From contig NZ_JACHOP010000001.1 in the NCBI RefSeq assembly GCF_014199935.1, positions 372,001 to 436,000 of the forward strand: a stretch of 64,000 bases of DNA, in the 5' to 3' direction. Below, piece by piece: positions 27,087 through 37,518 of this stretch (positions within the stretch are counted from its first letter, which is position 1; each line of letters opens with the position of its first letter). Under the pieces are notes generated by a model. The model was not told the DNA's origin. It searched no databases and saw only the letters and a program-made list of their open reading frames with translations. The DNA comes from Methylorubrum rhodinum. GTDB taxonomy: Bacteria; Pseudomonadota; Alphaproteobacteria; Rhizobiales; Beijerinckiaceae. A program made the translations under genes and the position numbers.

Positions 27087-28352
27087 TCAGCCCGCCTTCG
27101 CCAGCGGCTTCGATTTCCGCTCCGGCCGAAACACCGCCATCGGCTCGGGGAAGCCGTCGAGGGGGTGGCTGCCGAGCGGTTCGGGATCGCCCCAGAGGAA
27201 GTCCACGAACGGCTTCGACATCAGCAGCGGCTCGCCCAGGATGCGGTTGAGCCGGGCCAGCCGGCTCGCGAGGTTCACGTCGCGGCCGATCACGGTGAAA
27301 TCGAGCCGCGTGCCCGAGCCGACATTGCCGTAGGCCGCCTCGCCGTGATGCAGCGCGATGCCGGCATCGACCGCCTTGCCGGAAAAGCGCCCGACCGCGT
27401 TGGCCTCAGCCAGCGCGGCGAGCGCCGATTGCGCAGCCGTGAGCGCGCCTTTCGCGGCACTTCCCATGTCGTCACCGGATTCGCGAAAAATCGCGAGCAG
27501 GCCGTCGCCGAGATATTTCAGCACCTCGCCGCCCTCCCGCTCGATCGGCGGGACGAGGCAGTCGAAGAAGGCGTTGAGGAGATCGACCGCGCCCTCGGGC
27601 GTCAGGTCGGCGGAGAGGCGGGTGTAGTCGCGCATGTCGGCGAACAGGATCGCCGAGCGGATGCGCCGCACCTGACCGCGGCGGATGTCGCCCGACAGGA
27701 TCGCCCGGTGCGGCTCGTCGCCGACATAGATGCGCAGGACCGTGTCGAGCTGCTTATTGAGGAGCCGCATCTCCATCACCGCGGCAAGCGTCGGCATGAC
27801 GAAGCGCAGGATCGCGATGTCCTCGTCGCGGAACCCCTCGCCCGAGCGGGTCGCGAAGGTGATGCCGTTGCGGGTGCCGTTGGTGAAGATCAGCGGGGCG
27901 ACGATGTAGTGGGTGTAGCCCGCGGCCTTCAGCTCGGGGATGACGGCGTAGGCGTCGTCCGGCGTGCGCGCGAGATCGAGGACGAGCCACTCGCCCGATT
28001 GATGCACGGTGTAGAACGGGCTCTCGCGATAGGCCCTCTCGGACGCCTCGCCGTGGGGAAACAGCCGGACGCTCGATCCCTCCTCGCGGGTCCAGCGCCG
28101 GCCGACGCCGGAATACTCGGAATGCAGCGTGTCGATGGCGGTGGTCGCCCGATCGATCGGAACGCCGATGGCGTCGAGGCGCTGGGCAAGGCCGGCCAGC
28201 AGATCGTCGGCCTTGGGCAGCCGCGCGCCCTCGCCCAGCAGCCAGTCGCGGATGCCGACGCAGGCCTGGAGCGCGCCGAAGGGTACGTCCTCGGCCTCCG
28301 ATCCGTCGGCGAGGGCGGTCGGGGCTTGTCGCGGGGCGTCCTCGTCGAGCAT
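27087..28352 (-). CDS. Soluble adenylate/guanylate cyclase
   Basis: A 421-residue protein without membrane helices. Residues 30-215 form a sensor-like domain, probably GAF-related by the pattern AYAVIPELKAAGYTHYIVAP and GTRNGITFATRSGEGFRDED. The class III catalytic domain follows, with the metal-binding Asp residues in AILFADMRDYTRLS and VLKYLGDGLLAIFR and the conserved VIGRDVNLASRLARLN. The pattern is close to rhizobial CyaC-type cyclases. It is the third class III cyclase in the window and the only one expected to sense a cytosolic cue. It lies 68 bases past the end of carA on the same strand. Confidence 0.9.
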   Translation of the reverse strand: MLDEDAPRQAPTALADGSEAEDVPFGALQACVGIRDWLLGEGARLPKADDLLAGLAQRLDAIGVPIDRATTAIDTLHSEYSGVGRRWTREEGSSVRLFPHGEASERAYRESPFYTVHQSGEWLVLDLARTPDDAYAVIPELKAAGYTHYIVAPLIFTNGTRNGITFATRSGEGFRDEDIAILRFVMPTLAAVMEMRLLNKQLDTVLRIYVGDEPHRAILSGDIRRGQVRRIRSAILFADMRDYTRLSADLTPEGAVDLLNAFFDCLVPPIEREGGEVLKYLGDGLLAIFRESGDDMGSAAKGALTAAQSALAALAEANAVGRFSGKAVDAGIALHHGEAAYGNVGSGTRLDFTVIGRDVNLASRLARLNRILGEPLLMSKPFVDFLWGDPEPLGSHPLDGFPEPMAVFRPERKSKPLAKAG

Positions 28353-28420
28353 CCGCGGAAATTGGTCACTCCGCCGGGCAAAGCAAGGCTTGCCCGCTCA
28401 TGGATGCCCGGCGGCGGGCG

Positions 28421-29680
28421 TCAGCCGCCGGATCGGGCGCGCTCCGGCTTGTTCTCCCGCATCAGTCTCACGAAACGCTCGAACAGGTAGTGGCTGTCGC
28501 GCGGGCCCGGCGAGGCCTCCGGGTGGTGCTGCACCGAGAAGGCCGGGCGGTCCGTCAGAGACAATCCGCAATTCGAGCCGTCGAACAGCGAGACATGGGT
28601 CTCGACCGCGGTCTCGGGCAGGCTTTTCGGATCGACCGCGAAGCCGTGGTTCATCGAGACGATCTCGACCTTGCCGGTGGTGTGGTCCTTCACCGGATGG
28701 TTCGCGCCGTGATGGCCCTGGCCCATCTTCACCGTGCGCCCGCCGAGCGCGAGCCCCATGAGCTGGTGGCCGAGGCAGATGCCGAAGGTCGGCACGTGGC
28801 TGTCGAGGAGCTGGCGGATCACCGGGACGGCGTATTGCCCGGTCGCGGCCGGGTCGCCGGGGCCGTTCGAGAGAAAGACGCCGTCCGGCTTCATCGCCAT
28901 GATCTCGTCCGCAGTCGTCGTAGCCGGCACTACGGTGACGTCGCAGCCGGCCTCCGCCAGCAGGCGCAGAATGTTGCGCTTCACGCCGTAATCGATCGCG
29001 ACGACCTTGAGCCCCTCTCCGGCTACGCGCGAGCCGTAGCCGCCCTTCACCGCCCAGACGGTCTGGGTCCAGGCGGAAGGCTCGCGCGAGGTCACCGGCG
29101 GCACGAGGTCGAGGCCCTCCATCGGGGCGAGCGCGGCGGCCCGCGCCTTGAGGGCCTCGCGGTCGAACCGGCCTTGCGGATCGTTGGCGATGACGGCGTT
29201 GGGCATGCCGTGGTCGCGGATCAGGGCGGTCAGCGCGCGGGTGTCGATCCCGGTGATGCCGACGATGCCGCGGGCCTTCAGCCAGCCGTCGAGATGCGAG
29301 GAGGAGCGCCAGTTCGAGGGCTTCGTGACGGCGGACGCGATCACCGCGCCGCGCACGCCGGAGGCCGGGGCCTGGTCCAGGCTCTCCAGATCCTCGTCGT
29401 TGGTGCCGACATTGCCGATATGCGGGAAGGTGAAGGTGACGATCTGCCCGGCATAGGACGGATCGGTCAGGATTTCCTGATAGCCGGTCATCGCGGTGTT
29501 GAAGCAGACCTCGCCGTCGGCGACCCCCTCATGGCCGATGCCGAAGCCTTCGAGCACCGTGCCGTCGGCGAGCACGAGCAAGGCCGTCGCGAGCGGCTCG
29601 GCCCAGGGTTCGGGAGTCTTGGTCTCGGGGGCGTTGCGCGCGGGATCGGCGCGCAGGGTCGCGGGTTCGTCTTGCAGCAT
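28421..29680 (-). CDS. carA: Carbamoyl-phosphate synthase small subunit
   Basis: The glutaminase subunit that supplies ammonia to CarB for carbamoyl phosphate, a precursor of arginine and pyrimidines. The 419-residue product has the CarA N-terminal domain (FNTAMTGYQEILTDPSYAGQ) and a class I glutamine amidotransferase domain with the catalytic Cys in FGICLGHQLMGLALGG and the His/Glu pair in SVQHHPEASPGP. The first 25 residues are a non-conserved extension common in alphaproteobacteria. It is divergent from yqeY across about 190 bases; carB is not in the window. Confidence 0.97.
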   Translation of the reverse strand: MLQDEPATLRADPARNAPETKTPEPWAEPLATALLVLADGTVLEGFGIGHEGVADGEVCFNTAMTGYQEILTDPSYAGQIVTFTFPHIGNVGTNDEDLESLDQAPASGVRGAVIASAVTKPSNWRSSSHLDGWLKARGIVGITGIDTRALTALIRDHGMPNAVIANDPQGRFDREALKARAAALAPMEGLDLVPPVTSREPSAWTQTVWAVKGGYGSRVAGEGLKVVAIDYGVKRNILRLLAEAGCDVTVVPATTTADEIMAMKPDGVFLSNGPGDPAATGQYAVPVIRQLLDSHVPTFGICLGHQLMGLALGGRTVKMGQGHHGANHPVKDHTTGKVEIVSMNHGFAVDPKSLPETAVETHVSLFDGSNCGLSLTDRPAFSVQHHPEASPGPRDSHYLFERFVRLMRENKPERARSGG

Positions 29681-29871
29681 GGGTCCGATCCGGCTTATGT
29701 CCGCCGCCTCGCGCGGCCCGTCCTCGGGGCCGCGGGGATGTGCGGGATCTTAAGCCCGGCTCATAGCGAGCCCGTGGCTTCGGGGTCAATCTGGGCGCGC
29801 CCGCGTGCCCGTGCAATGCGCTGGCGACACAGGCCAGCCCCGCACCCACTCACGCCTGGAGTTACACCGTC

Positions 29872-30330
29872 ATGCTGCGCGAGCGCATCACCGCCGAGAT
29901 GAAGGAGGCCATGAAGGCCCGCGAGCAGCAGAAGCTCTCGACGATCCGCATGATCCAGGCGGCGCTCAAGGACAAGGACATCGAGGCCCGCGGCCTCGGC
30001 AAGGGCGAGACGAGCGACGACGACATCCTCGCGCTGCTCCAGAAGATGATCAAGCAGCGCCAGGAGGCGGCCGGCGTCTACGAGCAGGGCGGCCGGCCCG
30101 AACTCGCCGAGTCCGAGCGGGCGGAGGCCCAGATCATCCAGACCTTCCTGCCGCAGCAGCTCGACGAGGCCGAGACCAAGGCCGCCATCGCCGACGCCAT
30201 CGCCGAGACGGGCGCGGCCGGCCCGAAGGACATGGGCAAGGTGATCGGTACCCTGAAGGGCAAATACACCGGACGCATGGATTTCGGCCGCGCCAGCGCG
30301 CTGGTGAAGGATGCGCTCGCCGGCAAGTGA
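29872..30330 (+). CDS. GatB/YqeY domain-containing protein
   Basis: A 152-residue protein related to the tRNA-binding tail of GatB. It starts MLRERITAEMKEAMKAREQQ and has LSTIRMIQAALKDKDIEARG and the C-terminal MGKVIGTLKGKYTGRMDF, both characteristic of YqeY. It may act with a tRNA-dependent amidotransferase, but free-standing YqeY is not well understood. GGAG lies about 10 bases before the ATG. YqeY genes next to carA, dnaG and rpoD are common in this group; here two beta-propeller genes on the other strand separate it from dnaG. Confidence 0.93.
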   Translation: MLRERITAEMKEAMKAREQQKLSTIRMIQAALKDKDIEARGLGKGETSDDDILALLQKMIKQRQEAAGVYEQGGRPELAESERAEAQIIQTFLPQQLDEAETKAAIADAIAETGAAGPKDMGKVIGTLKGKYTGRMDFGRASALVKDALAGK

Positions 30331-30345
30331 GCTTCACGTGCGGAT

Positions 30346-31503
30346 CTATGCCGGCCCGGCATCGATCCGCATGCGGAAGATGCCGTAGGGCGATTGCTGG
30401 CGATCGACGCCGCCATTGTGTTCCGGGCGGCGGTTCGCCTGGGCGGCGGAGAGGTAGAGCCAGCCGTCCGGGGTGATCCAGAACGTGTCGGGCCAGACCA
30501 AGTTCGGGTCGCGGGCGATGATCTCGATCCGCCCGTCCGGGTCGCGCCGGCCGATGGCGCCGAACTCCTGGAGGCTGAGATAGACCCGGTCGCGCGAATC
30601 GGCGGCGAGCCCGCCGGTCAGGCCCTTCTCGCCGAGGTCGCGCACGGTCTCGGCGACCGACGCGTCGTCGCGGGCGGGATCGAGCAGCGCGGCGGTCTCG
30701 ACCGCGTAGAGCCGCCGGCTCATCAGCGGCGTGTAGTAGAGGCGCGCGCCGTCGGGGCTCAGCGCGAGGCCGTTGGCCCCGCCCTGGATCGGGCTCGTCG
30801 TTCCGTCGGCCTTGCGCTTCAGCAGAACGCGGCCGTCGACGATCTTCAGAATGCCCTCGACCGATTGCGTGCTGACATGGCCGGCGAGGCGGCGCAGTGC
30901 GCGGCCGCTGGCGAGATCGACGGCGATCAGCGCGCCCGCGCCGTCCTGTCCCTGGTCGGTGATGTAGGCGACCTCGCGGCCCGGCCTCGCATCGACCCGC
31001 AGGTCGTTCAGCGACGAGGTTTTGGTCACCACGTCCTGCAACGGGATCGTGCGGGTGATCGCGTTGCTCGCGAGATCGAGGCCAACGAGCTTGGCCGCCC
31101 CCGGCACCGGCTCGCCGGAGGAGGCCATCAGCCCCGCATCGAGCAGCCACAGCCGCCCGCGGGCATCGACCACGCCGTTGGGAACGTGGAACAGCCGCTC
31201 GTTCGCCCTGGCCGGATCGGGGCGGTTCACCGCCTCGTCGGGATAGGGCACGACGCGGCCATCGGGAAACACCTCGCCCGCGGTGAACACCGTGCTTTCG
31301 TCGAAGCGGGGCATGAACAGGAACATCCGGCCGTCGGGCGCCAGCGTCAGCCCGGTCGGCGTCGTCGGCGCGCGGGCGGCGACCGCGAGTTCGAGCGGGC
31401 CGGTGCCGGGCTCGGCCAGCGCCGGACGAAATCCCGTGAGGCTCGCAGCGAACAGGCCTGCCGCGCCGCCGAGCAGGTGGCGCCGTTCGATTCCTGTCGT
31501 CAT
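30346..31503 (-). CDS. Exported major royal jelly (yellow)-related beta-propeller protein
   Basis: A 385-residue exported protein. The N-terminus has a twin-arginine-type signal, IERRHLLGGAAGLFAAS, with cleavage near ALAEP at about 30, so it may be exported folded. The rest matches the yellow/MRJP family: ERLFHVPNGVVDARGRLWLL, SLNDLRVDARPG and DTFWITPDGWLYLSAAQ. Members form six-bladed propellers and have been proposed to bind or isomerise quinone-like compounds, but the substrate here is unknown. It starts 11 bases after the SMP-30-like gene and forms an operon with it. Confidence 0.87.
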   Translation of the reverse strand: MTTGIERRHLLGGAAGLFAASLTGFRPALAEPGTGPLELAVAARAPTTPTGLTLAPDGRMFLFMPRFDESTVFTAGEVFPDGRVVPYPDEAVNRPDPARANERLFHVPNGVVDARGRLWLLDAGLMASSGEPVPGAAKLVGLDLASNAITRTIPLQDVVTKTSSLNDLRVDARPGREVAYITDQGQDGAGALIAVDLASGRALRRLAGHVSTQSVEGILKIVDGRVLLKRKADGTTSPIQGGANGLALSPDGARLYYTPLMSRRLYAVETAALLDPARDDASVAETVRDLGEKGLTGGLAADSRDRVYLSLQEFGAIGRRDPDGRIEIIARDPNLVWPDTFWITPDGWLYLSAAQANRRPEHNGGVDRQQSPYGIFRMRIDAGPA

Positions 31504-31514
31504 CCTGGAACCTC

Positions 31515-32477
31515 TCACGCCGGAACGCGAGCGCCGCGCACCCGCGTCTCGACCGCGAGCACCTTCGGCCCGGCGCAGATGTACAACCGGCGCCCGTCCG
31601 GGCCGCCGAAGGCGATGTTGGCGCAGGGGCCCTCCGTCGGGATGAGGCCGAGGAGGGCGCCGTCCGGGCTCCACACCCGCACGCCGTCGCCGGTCCCGGC
31701 ATAGACCCGGCCGTCGGTGTCGGTCTTGAGCCCATCGGGGACGCCGGCTTCCAGCCGGGCGAAGATGCGGCCGTTTGAGAGCTGCCCGCCCGAAACGTCG
31801 AAGGCCCGGATGGTCCGCGGCTTCGAGCCGTCGGGCGCCCTGCCGCTCTCGGCGACGTAGAGGACGCGCCCGTCGGGCGAGAAGGCGAGCCCGTTCGGCT
31901 GATGGAAGTCGGTTGCCGCCGCGGCGAGCGTGCCGTCCGGCGCGAGGCGGTAGACGAAGCTTCCGGCCTGCTCCGAGGGGCGCGGCTCGCCCTCGGAGGC
32001 CTGGGTGATGCCGTAGGTCGGATCGGTGAACCACACCGCGCCGTCGCCGGCCACGACGGCATCGTTGGGTGAATTGAGCCGTCCGTTCCGGTAGCGCTCG
32101 GCCAGCACCGTGAACGACCCGTCGACGTCCTGGCGCACCACGCGACCGGTGCGGTGCTGGCAGGTGATGAGGCGCCCCTGTCCGTCGAGCGTATTGCCGT
32201 TGGCGTTGTGCGACGGCTCGCGAAAAGTCACCGGAGACCCGCCGTCGGGGATGCGGATCATCCGGTTGCGGCGGACATCGCTGAAGACGAGGCTGTTCAG
32301 CGCCGGCACCCAGACCGGTCCCTCGCACCACTCCCCGTCCGCGTAGAGCGTCCGAACGTGCGCACCCGGTGCGAGGATCGCGGCGAGTTCGTCCGCGGCG
32401 AGCGCGGCGAGAGCGGCGAAGGGCGCGAGCAGCGCGATGCCGAGGAAGGGGCGGCGGGTGAGGGTAAGAGCCGTCAT
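31515..32477 (-). CDS. Exported SMP-30/gluconolactonase-like protein
   Basis: A 320-residue six-bladed propeller of the SMP-30 / sugar lactonase family. A signal peptide is likely at 1-28 (LTRRPFLGIALLAPFAALAA). The metal-site motifs are present: GEWCEGPVWVPALNSLVFSD with the Glu ligand, GRLNSPNDAVVAGDGAVWFT with the Asn, and HQPNGLAFSPDGRVLYVAES with the second Asn/Asp. It should hydrolyse a lactone in the periplasm. The ATG at 32477 begins the signal peptide directly; the upstream start at 32534 adds 19 unrelated residues. First gene of a two-gene operon with the yellow-related gene. Confidence 0.9.
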   Translation of the reverse strand: MTALTLTRRPFLGIALLAPFAALAALAADELAAILAPGAHVRTLYADGEWCEGPVWVPALNSLVFSDVRRNRMIRIPDGGSPVTFREPSHNANGNTLDGQGRLITCQHRTGRVVRQDVDGSFTVLAERYRNGRLNSPNDAVVAGDGAVWFTDPTYGITQASEGEPRPSEQAGSFVYRLAPDGTLAAAATDFHQPNGLAFSPDGRVLYVAESGRAPDGSKPRTIRAFDVSGGQLSNGRIFARLEAGVPDGLKTDTDGRVYAGTGDGVRVWSPDGALLGLIPTEGPCANIAFGGPDGRRLYICAGPKVLAVETRVRGARVPA

Positions 32478-32599
32478 TGGCCCGCCAACGCGCCGGGCGG
32501 GTGAAGGCTCCGGCGGCGAGACTCCGTTAGGCACTCGGCGCTAAACTACGCCCCCACGCCGGAGGGCGTCCGCGGTCGGCCATCGAAGCGAAACAATCC

Positions 32600-34507
32600 G
32601 TGCGCTACCCGCCCCACATCCTCGAAGAGATCCGCACCCGGCTGCCCGCCTCCGACGTGGTCGGGCGGCGGGTGAAGCTGAAGAAGGCCGGCCGCGAGTG
32701 GCGCGGCCTGTCGCCGTTCAACGTGGAGAAGTCGCCGAGCTTCTACGTGAACGACCAGAAGCAGTTCTACCACTGCTTTTCCTCCGGCAAGCACGGCGAC
32801 ATCTTCACCTTCCTGATGGAGACCGAAGGCGTCAGCTTCCCCGAGGCCGTCGAGCGGCTGGCGAGCGAGGCCGGCGTCAGCCTGCCGAAGATGACCGTCG
32901 AGAGCGAGCAGGCCGAGGCGCGCCGCACCGGCGCCCTCGACATCATGGAACTCGCCGCGCTCTATTTCGAGGAGCAGCTCCGCGGCCCCGGCGGCGGCGA
33001 GGCCCGCGCCTATCTCGACCGGCGGGGCCTGGGCGAGAACACCCGCCAAAAATTCCGGCTCGGCTATGCCGGGAGCGCCCGCTACGCCCTGCGCGACCAC
33101 CTCGCCGGCAAAGGCATCGAGCGCGACACGATGCTGGAGCTGGGGTTGCTCGCCACGGCGGAAGGCGTCGCCGTGCCCTACGACAAGTTCCGCGACCGGG
33201 TGATGTTTCCGATCCGCGACGTGCGCGGGCGGGTCGTCGCCTTCGGCGGCCGGGCGATGCAGGCCGAGGCCAAGGCGAAGTACATGAACTCGCCGGAGAC
33301 GCCGCTCTTCCACAAGGGGCGGATGCTCTACAACCTCGACCTGGCCCGCAAGTCCGCGCACGACCGCTCGCGCATCGTCGCGGTGGAGGGTTACGTCGAC
33401 GTCATCGCCATGACGCTGGCGGGCTTTCCCGAGACGGTGGCGCCGCTCGGCACGGCGCTCACCGAGGACCAGCTCGCCCTGCTCTGGCGCCACGCCGACG
33501 AGCCGATCCTGTGCTTCGACGGCGACGGCGCCGGCCAGCGCGCCGCCTTCCGGGCGCTCGACGTGGCGCTGCCGATGCTGGAGCCCGGCAAGTCGCTGCG
33601 CGTCGCCATGCTGCCGGGGGGCCAGGACCCGGACGACCTCGCCCGCTCCGGCGGTGCCGCCGCGATCGACGCGGTGCTGGCCTCGGCCCAACCGCTCGTC
33701 GACGTGCTGTGGGCCCGCGAGACCGCGGCCGGCGCCATCGACACGCCCGAACGCCGGGCGGGCCTCGCCAAGACCCTGCGCGAGGCGGTGGCCGGCATCC
33801 GCGACGAGACGGTCAAGCGCTTCTATCGCGACGAGATCGAGGGGCGGCTGCGCGGACTTTCGGGACGGCCGGAGCGCGCCGAGGGCGGTTATTCCGCAGG
33901 GCCGCGCGCCCCCCGCGCACCGTTCCAGCGCCGGCCGCGCCCCGGCGATCCGCCGCCTTCGCCGCGCATCGTCACCGGCTTCAACCCGCTCCTGAAGGTC
34001 ACCACCCAGGCCCCCGTGCAGGGCGGACGCTTGGCCAAGCGCGAGGCGATGATCGTGGCGAGCCTGCTCGCCCATCCGGAACTGCTCGGAATCGAGGAGG
34101 AGGCGCTCGCCGCCCTCGAACTCGTCAACCCGGACGCCCAGGTCCTGCGCGACCTGCTGCTGGAGCGCGCGGCGGACGTGGATGCGCTGGAGCCGGAACT
34201 GATGGAGGCGCGCCTGCGCCGGGCCGGTCTGGAGGAGGCGCATGCGCGGCTGACGGCCCTGGTCACGTCCGGCGACCGCTGGATGCTCGATCCGCATGCG
34301 GATCCGGCGCGCCTGGAACACACCCTGCATCAGGCGGTGATCTTGCACCGACAGGCGGGCGCGCTACATAACGAGCTTCACCAAGCCGAGCGCGCTCTTG
34401 CCGAGGATGGGTCCGAGGCCAATTTCGCGTGGCTATGCGACGTGCAGCAGCAACTCGCGGTGATCGCCGCAGCGGAAGCCGAAGCGGAGGTCTCCGGGCA
34501 AGAATGA
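32600..34507 (+). CDS. dnaG: DNA primase
   Basis: DnaG lays down RNA primers for replication. The 635-residue product has an N-terminal CHC2-type zinc-binding domain, a TOPRIM catalytic core (AVEGYVDVIAMTLAGF and LCFDGDGAGQRAAFRA with its acidic residues) and a C-terminal helicase-binding region. In the N-terminal domain, GLSPFNVEKSPSFYVND replaces the usual CPFH segment, and YHCFSSGKHGDIF keeps only one Cys, so three of the four usual zinc ligands (two Cys and a His) are gone. The start is GTG. It is followed by rpoD, the classic macromolecular-synthesis pair. Confidence 0.96.
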   Translation: MRYPPHILEEIRTRLPASDVVGRRVKLKKAGREWRGLSPFNVEKSPSFYVNDQKQFYHCFSSGKHGDIFTFLMETEGVSFPEAVERLASEAGVSLPKMTVESEQAEARRTGALDIMELAALYFEEQLRGPGGGEARAYLDRRGLGENTRQKFRLGYAGSARYALRDHLAGKGIERDTMLELGLLATAEGVAVPYDKFRDRVMFPIRDVRGRVVAFGGRAMQAEAKAKYMNSPETPLFHKGRMLYNLDLARKSAHDRSRIVAVEGYVDVIAMTLAGFPETVAPLGTALTEDQLALLWRHADEPILCFDGDGAGQRAAFRALDVALPMLEPGKSLRVAMLPGGQDPDDLARSGGAAAIDAVLASAQPLVDVLWARETAAGAIDTPERRAGLAKTLREAVAGIRDETVKRFYRDEIEGRLRGLSGRPERAEGGYSAGPRAPRAPFQRRPRPGDPPPSPRIVTGFNPLLKVTTQAPVQGGRLAKREAMIVASLLAHPELLGIEEEALAALELVNPDAQVLRDLLLERAADVDALEPELMEARLRRAGLEEAHARLTALVTSGDRWMLDPHADPARLEHTLHQAVILHRQAGALHNELHQAERALAEDGSEANFAWLCDVQQQLAVIAAAEAEAEVSGQE

Positions 34508-34671
34508 TTTTGCGGAAGCGTGGCCCCGCTGCGATGGCGGCAGGCCGGACGTTATGGTTAACGGACGGTCAAGGGGCGTCGCGCTAGAGCGAATGCAACG
34601 AGAATCGGCGCGAGCCCTCGACAAGCGCACCATTCCCCTACATTGCGACGTGTCTTTCGCGGGGAGCGCGC

Positions 34672-34687
34672 GGGCTTAAAAAAGCCC
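34672..34687 (+). promoter_or_regulatory. Leader hairpin upstream of rpoD
   Basis: GGGCTT and AAGCCC pair around an AAAA loop, 31 bases before the rpoD start. There is no T-run after it, so it is unlikely to be a terminator; it may be a leader structure. The surrounding 210-base gap should also hold rpoD promoters, not assigned here. Confidence 0.35.
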
Positions 34688-34718
34688 CGGCCGCCGCCAC
34701 GAGAACAATAGGCTGAGC

Positions 34719-36719
<2,001 letters not shown>

Positions 36720-36754
36720 TAGGTCTCGGCTAGTCGCGCCGGTGCCGCTGCTTT

Positions 36755-36948
36755 CCCCTCTCCCCGCATGCGGGGAGAGGCCCGCATGGACCTCGTCGTC
36801 CATGCGGGAAGCGGAGGCGAAGCCGCAGCGGCGGTGAGGGGGAGGCTCAGGATGAGCCTCTTCCCTACGCTCCCCCTCACCTTCGGCTGCCGCCTCGCTT
36901 CGATGACGACGAGGTCATCGAAGCCCTCTCCCCGCGTGCGGGGCGAGG
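36755..36948. repeat. Multi-hairpin repeat, family B, copy 1
   Basis: A 194-base element built of several hairpins: CCTCTCCCCGC with GGGGAGAGG at the left edge, CCCGCATGGAC with GTCCATGCGGG, CTTCGATGAC with GTCATCGAAG, and CTCTCCCCGCGTGCGGGGCG at the right edge. The halves also face each other as GGTGAGGGGG and CCCCCTCACC. A second copy lies at 44052-44236 inside the motE frame. Here it is non-coding, between rpoD and its terminator. Confidence 0.85.
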
Positions 36949-36987
36949 AGATGCGCGGCCAACTTCATCCATAATCGTAAGCCGTTG

Positions 36988-37011
36988 GGCCGCTCCTCGG
37001 GCGGCCTTTTT
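36988..37011 (+). terminator. Rho-independent terminator after rpoD
   Basis: Stem GGCCGC/GCGGCC with a 7-base loop, followed immediately by TTTTT. It lies 268 bases past the rpoD stop, so the family B repeat would be in the rpoD transcript tail. Confidence 0.8.
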
Positions 37012-37143
37012 CGCTGTGCCACATGCCGTCGCGCCAAAAGGTTCCCGCGCGCGTCACAAAAAACCCAGACTTCCCCGGCATCCCCGTCTCCACGAGGCCG
37101 GCGACGCCAGAATCACCGGCCGGCTCGATGTGGGGTTTGCCGG

Positions 37144-37518
37144 ATGACGCTCGACGACGCGCGCGACGACTTCTCGCGGTTGCATCGCCAGTTCACGCTG
37201 CATCTCGGGGTGGCGGTCGGCCTGTCGTGGCTGACGGCGCTCTACGCGGCTTCCTATGCCCCGTGGGTGCGCAACATCCGGGCGCTGATCGACCCCGCCG
37301 GCCCGCTCCGGGTCGAGAGCACGCTGTCCTACCTGTTCGTGCTGCCCGCCGTTCTGACGCTCGCTTGGGCCTCGGCCTATTTCGGCCGCGAGACCATGCG
37401 CCGGTTCCAGACCCTGCCGAACCAGACGCTCGAATTCGCTGCCGCCGCCGCCGTCGCCTTCGGCGTGTTCTACCTGTCGATCGACCGGGCCGTCGCTGTC
37501 CTGCTCGCCGGTTTTTAA
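37144..37518 (+). CDS. Small membrane protein of unknown function
   Basis: A 124-residue protein beginning MTLDDARDDFSRLHRQFT, with three hydrophobic segments at about 20-40, 58-75 and 98-120. An in-frame extension to 36985 starts right at the terminator and was rejected. No family is recognised. It overlaps the stop of the converging heparinase-like gene by 4 bases. Confidence 0.7.
   Translation: MTLDDARDDFSRLHRQFTLHLGVAVGLSWLTALYAASYAPWVRNIRALIDPAGPLRVESTLSYLFVLPAVLTLAWASAYFGRETMRRFQTLPNQTLEFAAAAAVAFGVFYLSIDRAVAVLLAGF

Noticed and set aside
34672..34687. Terminator before rpoD
   Set aside because: The hairpin has no T-run on the plus strand and lies within 31 bases of the rpoD start; it was kept only as a possible leader structure.
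36985..37143. N-terminal extension of the small membrane protein gene to 36985
   Set aside because: The extension would begin inside the rpoD terminator and encode Arg/Pro-rich residues unlike a membrane protein start.
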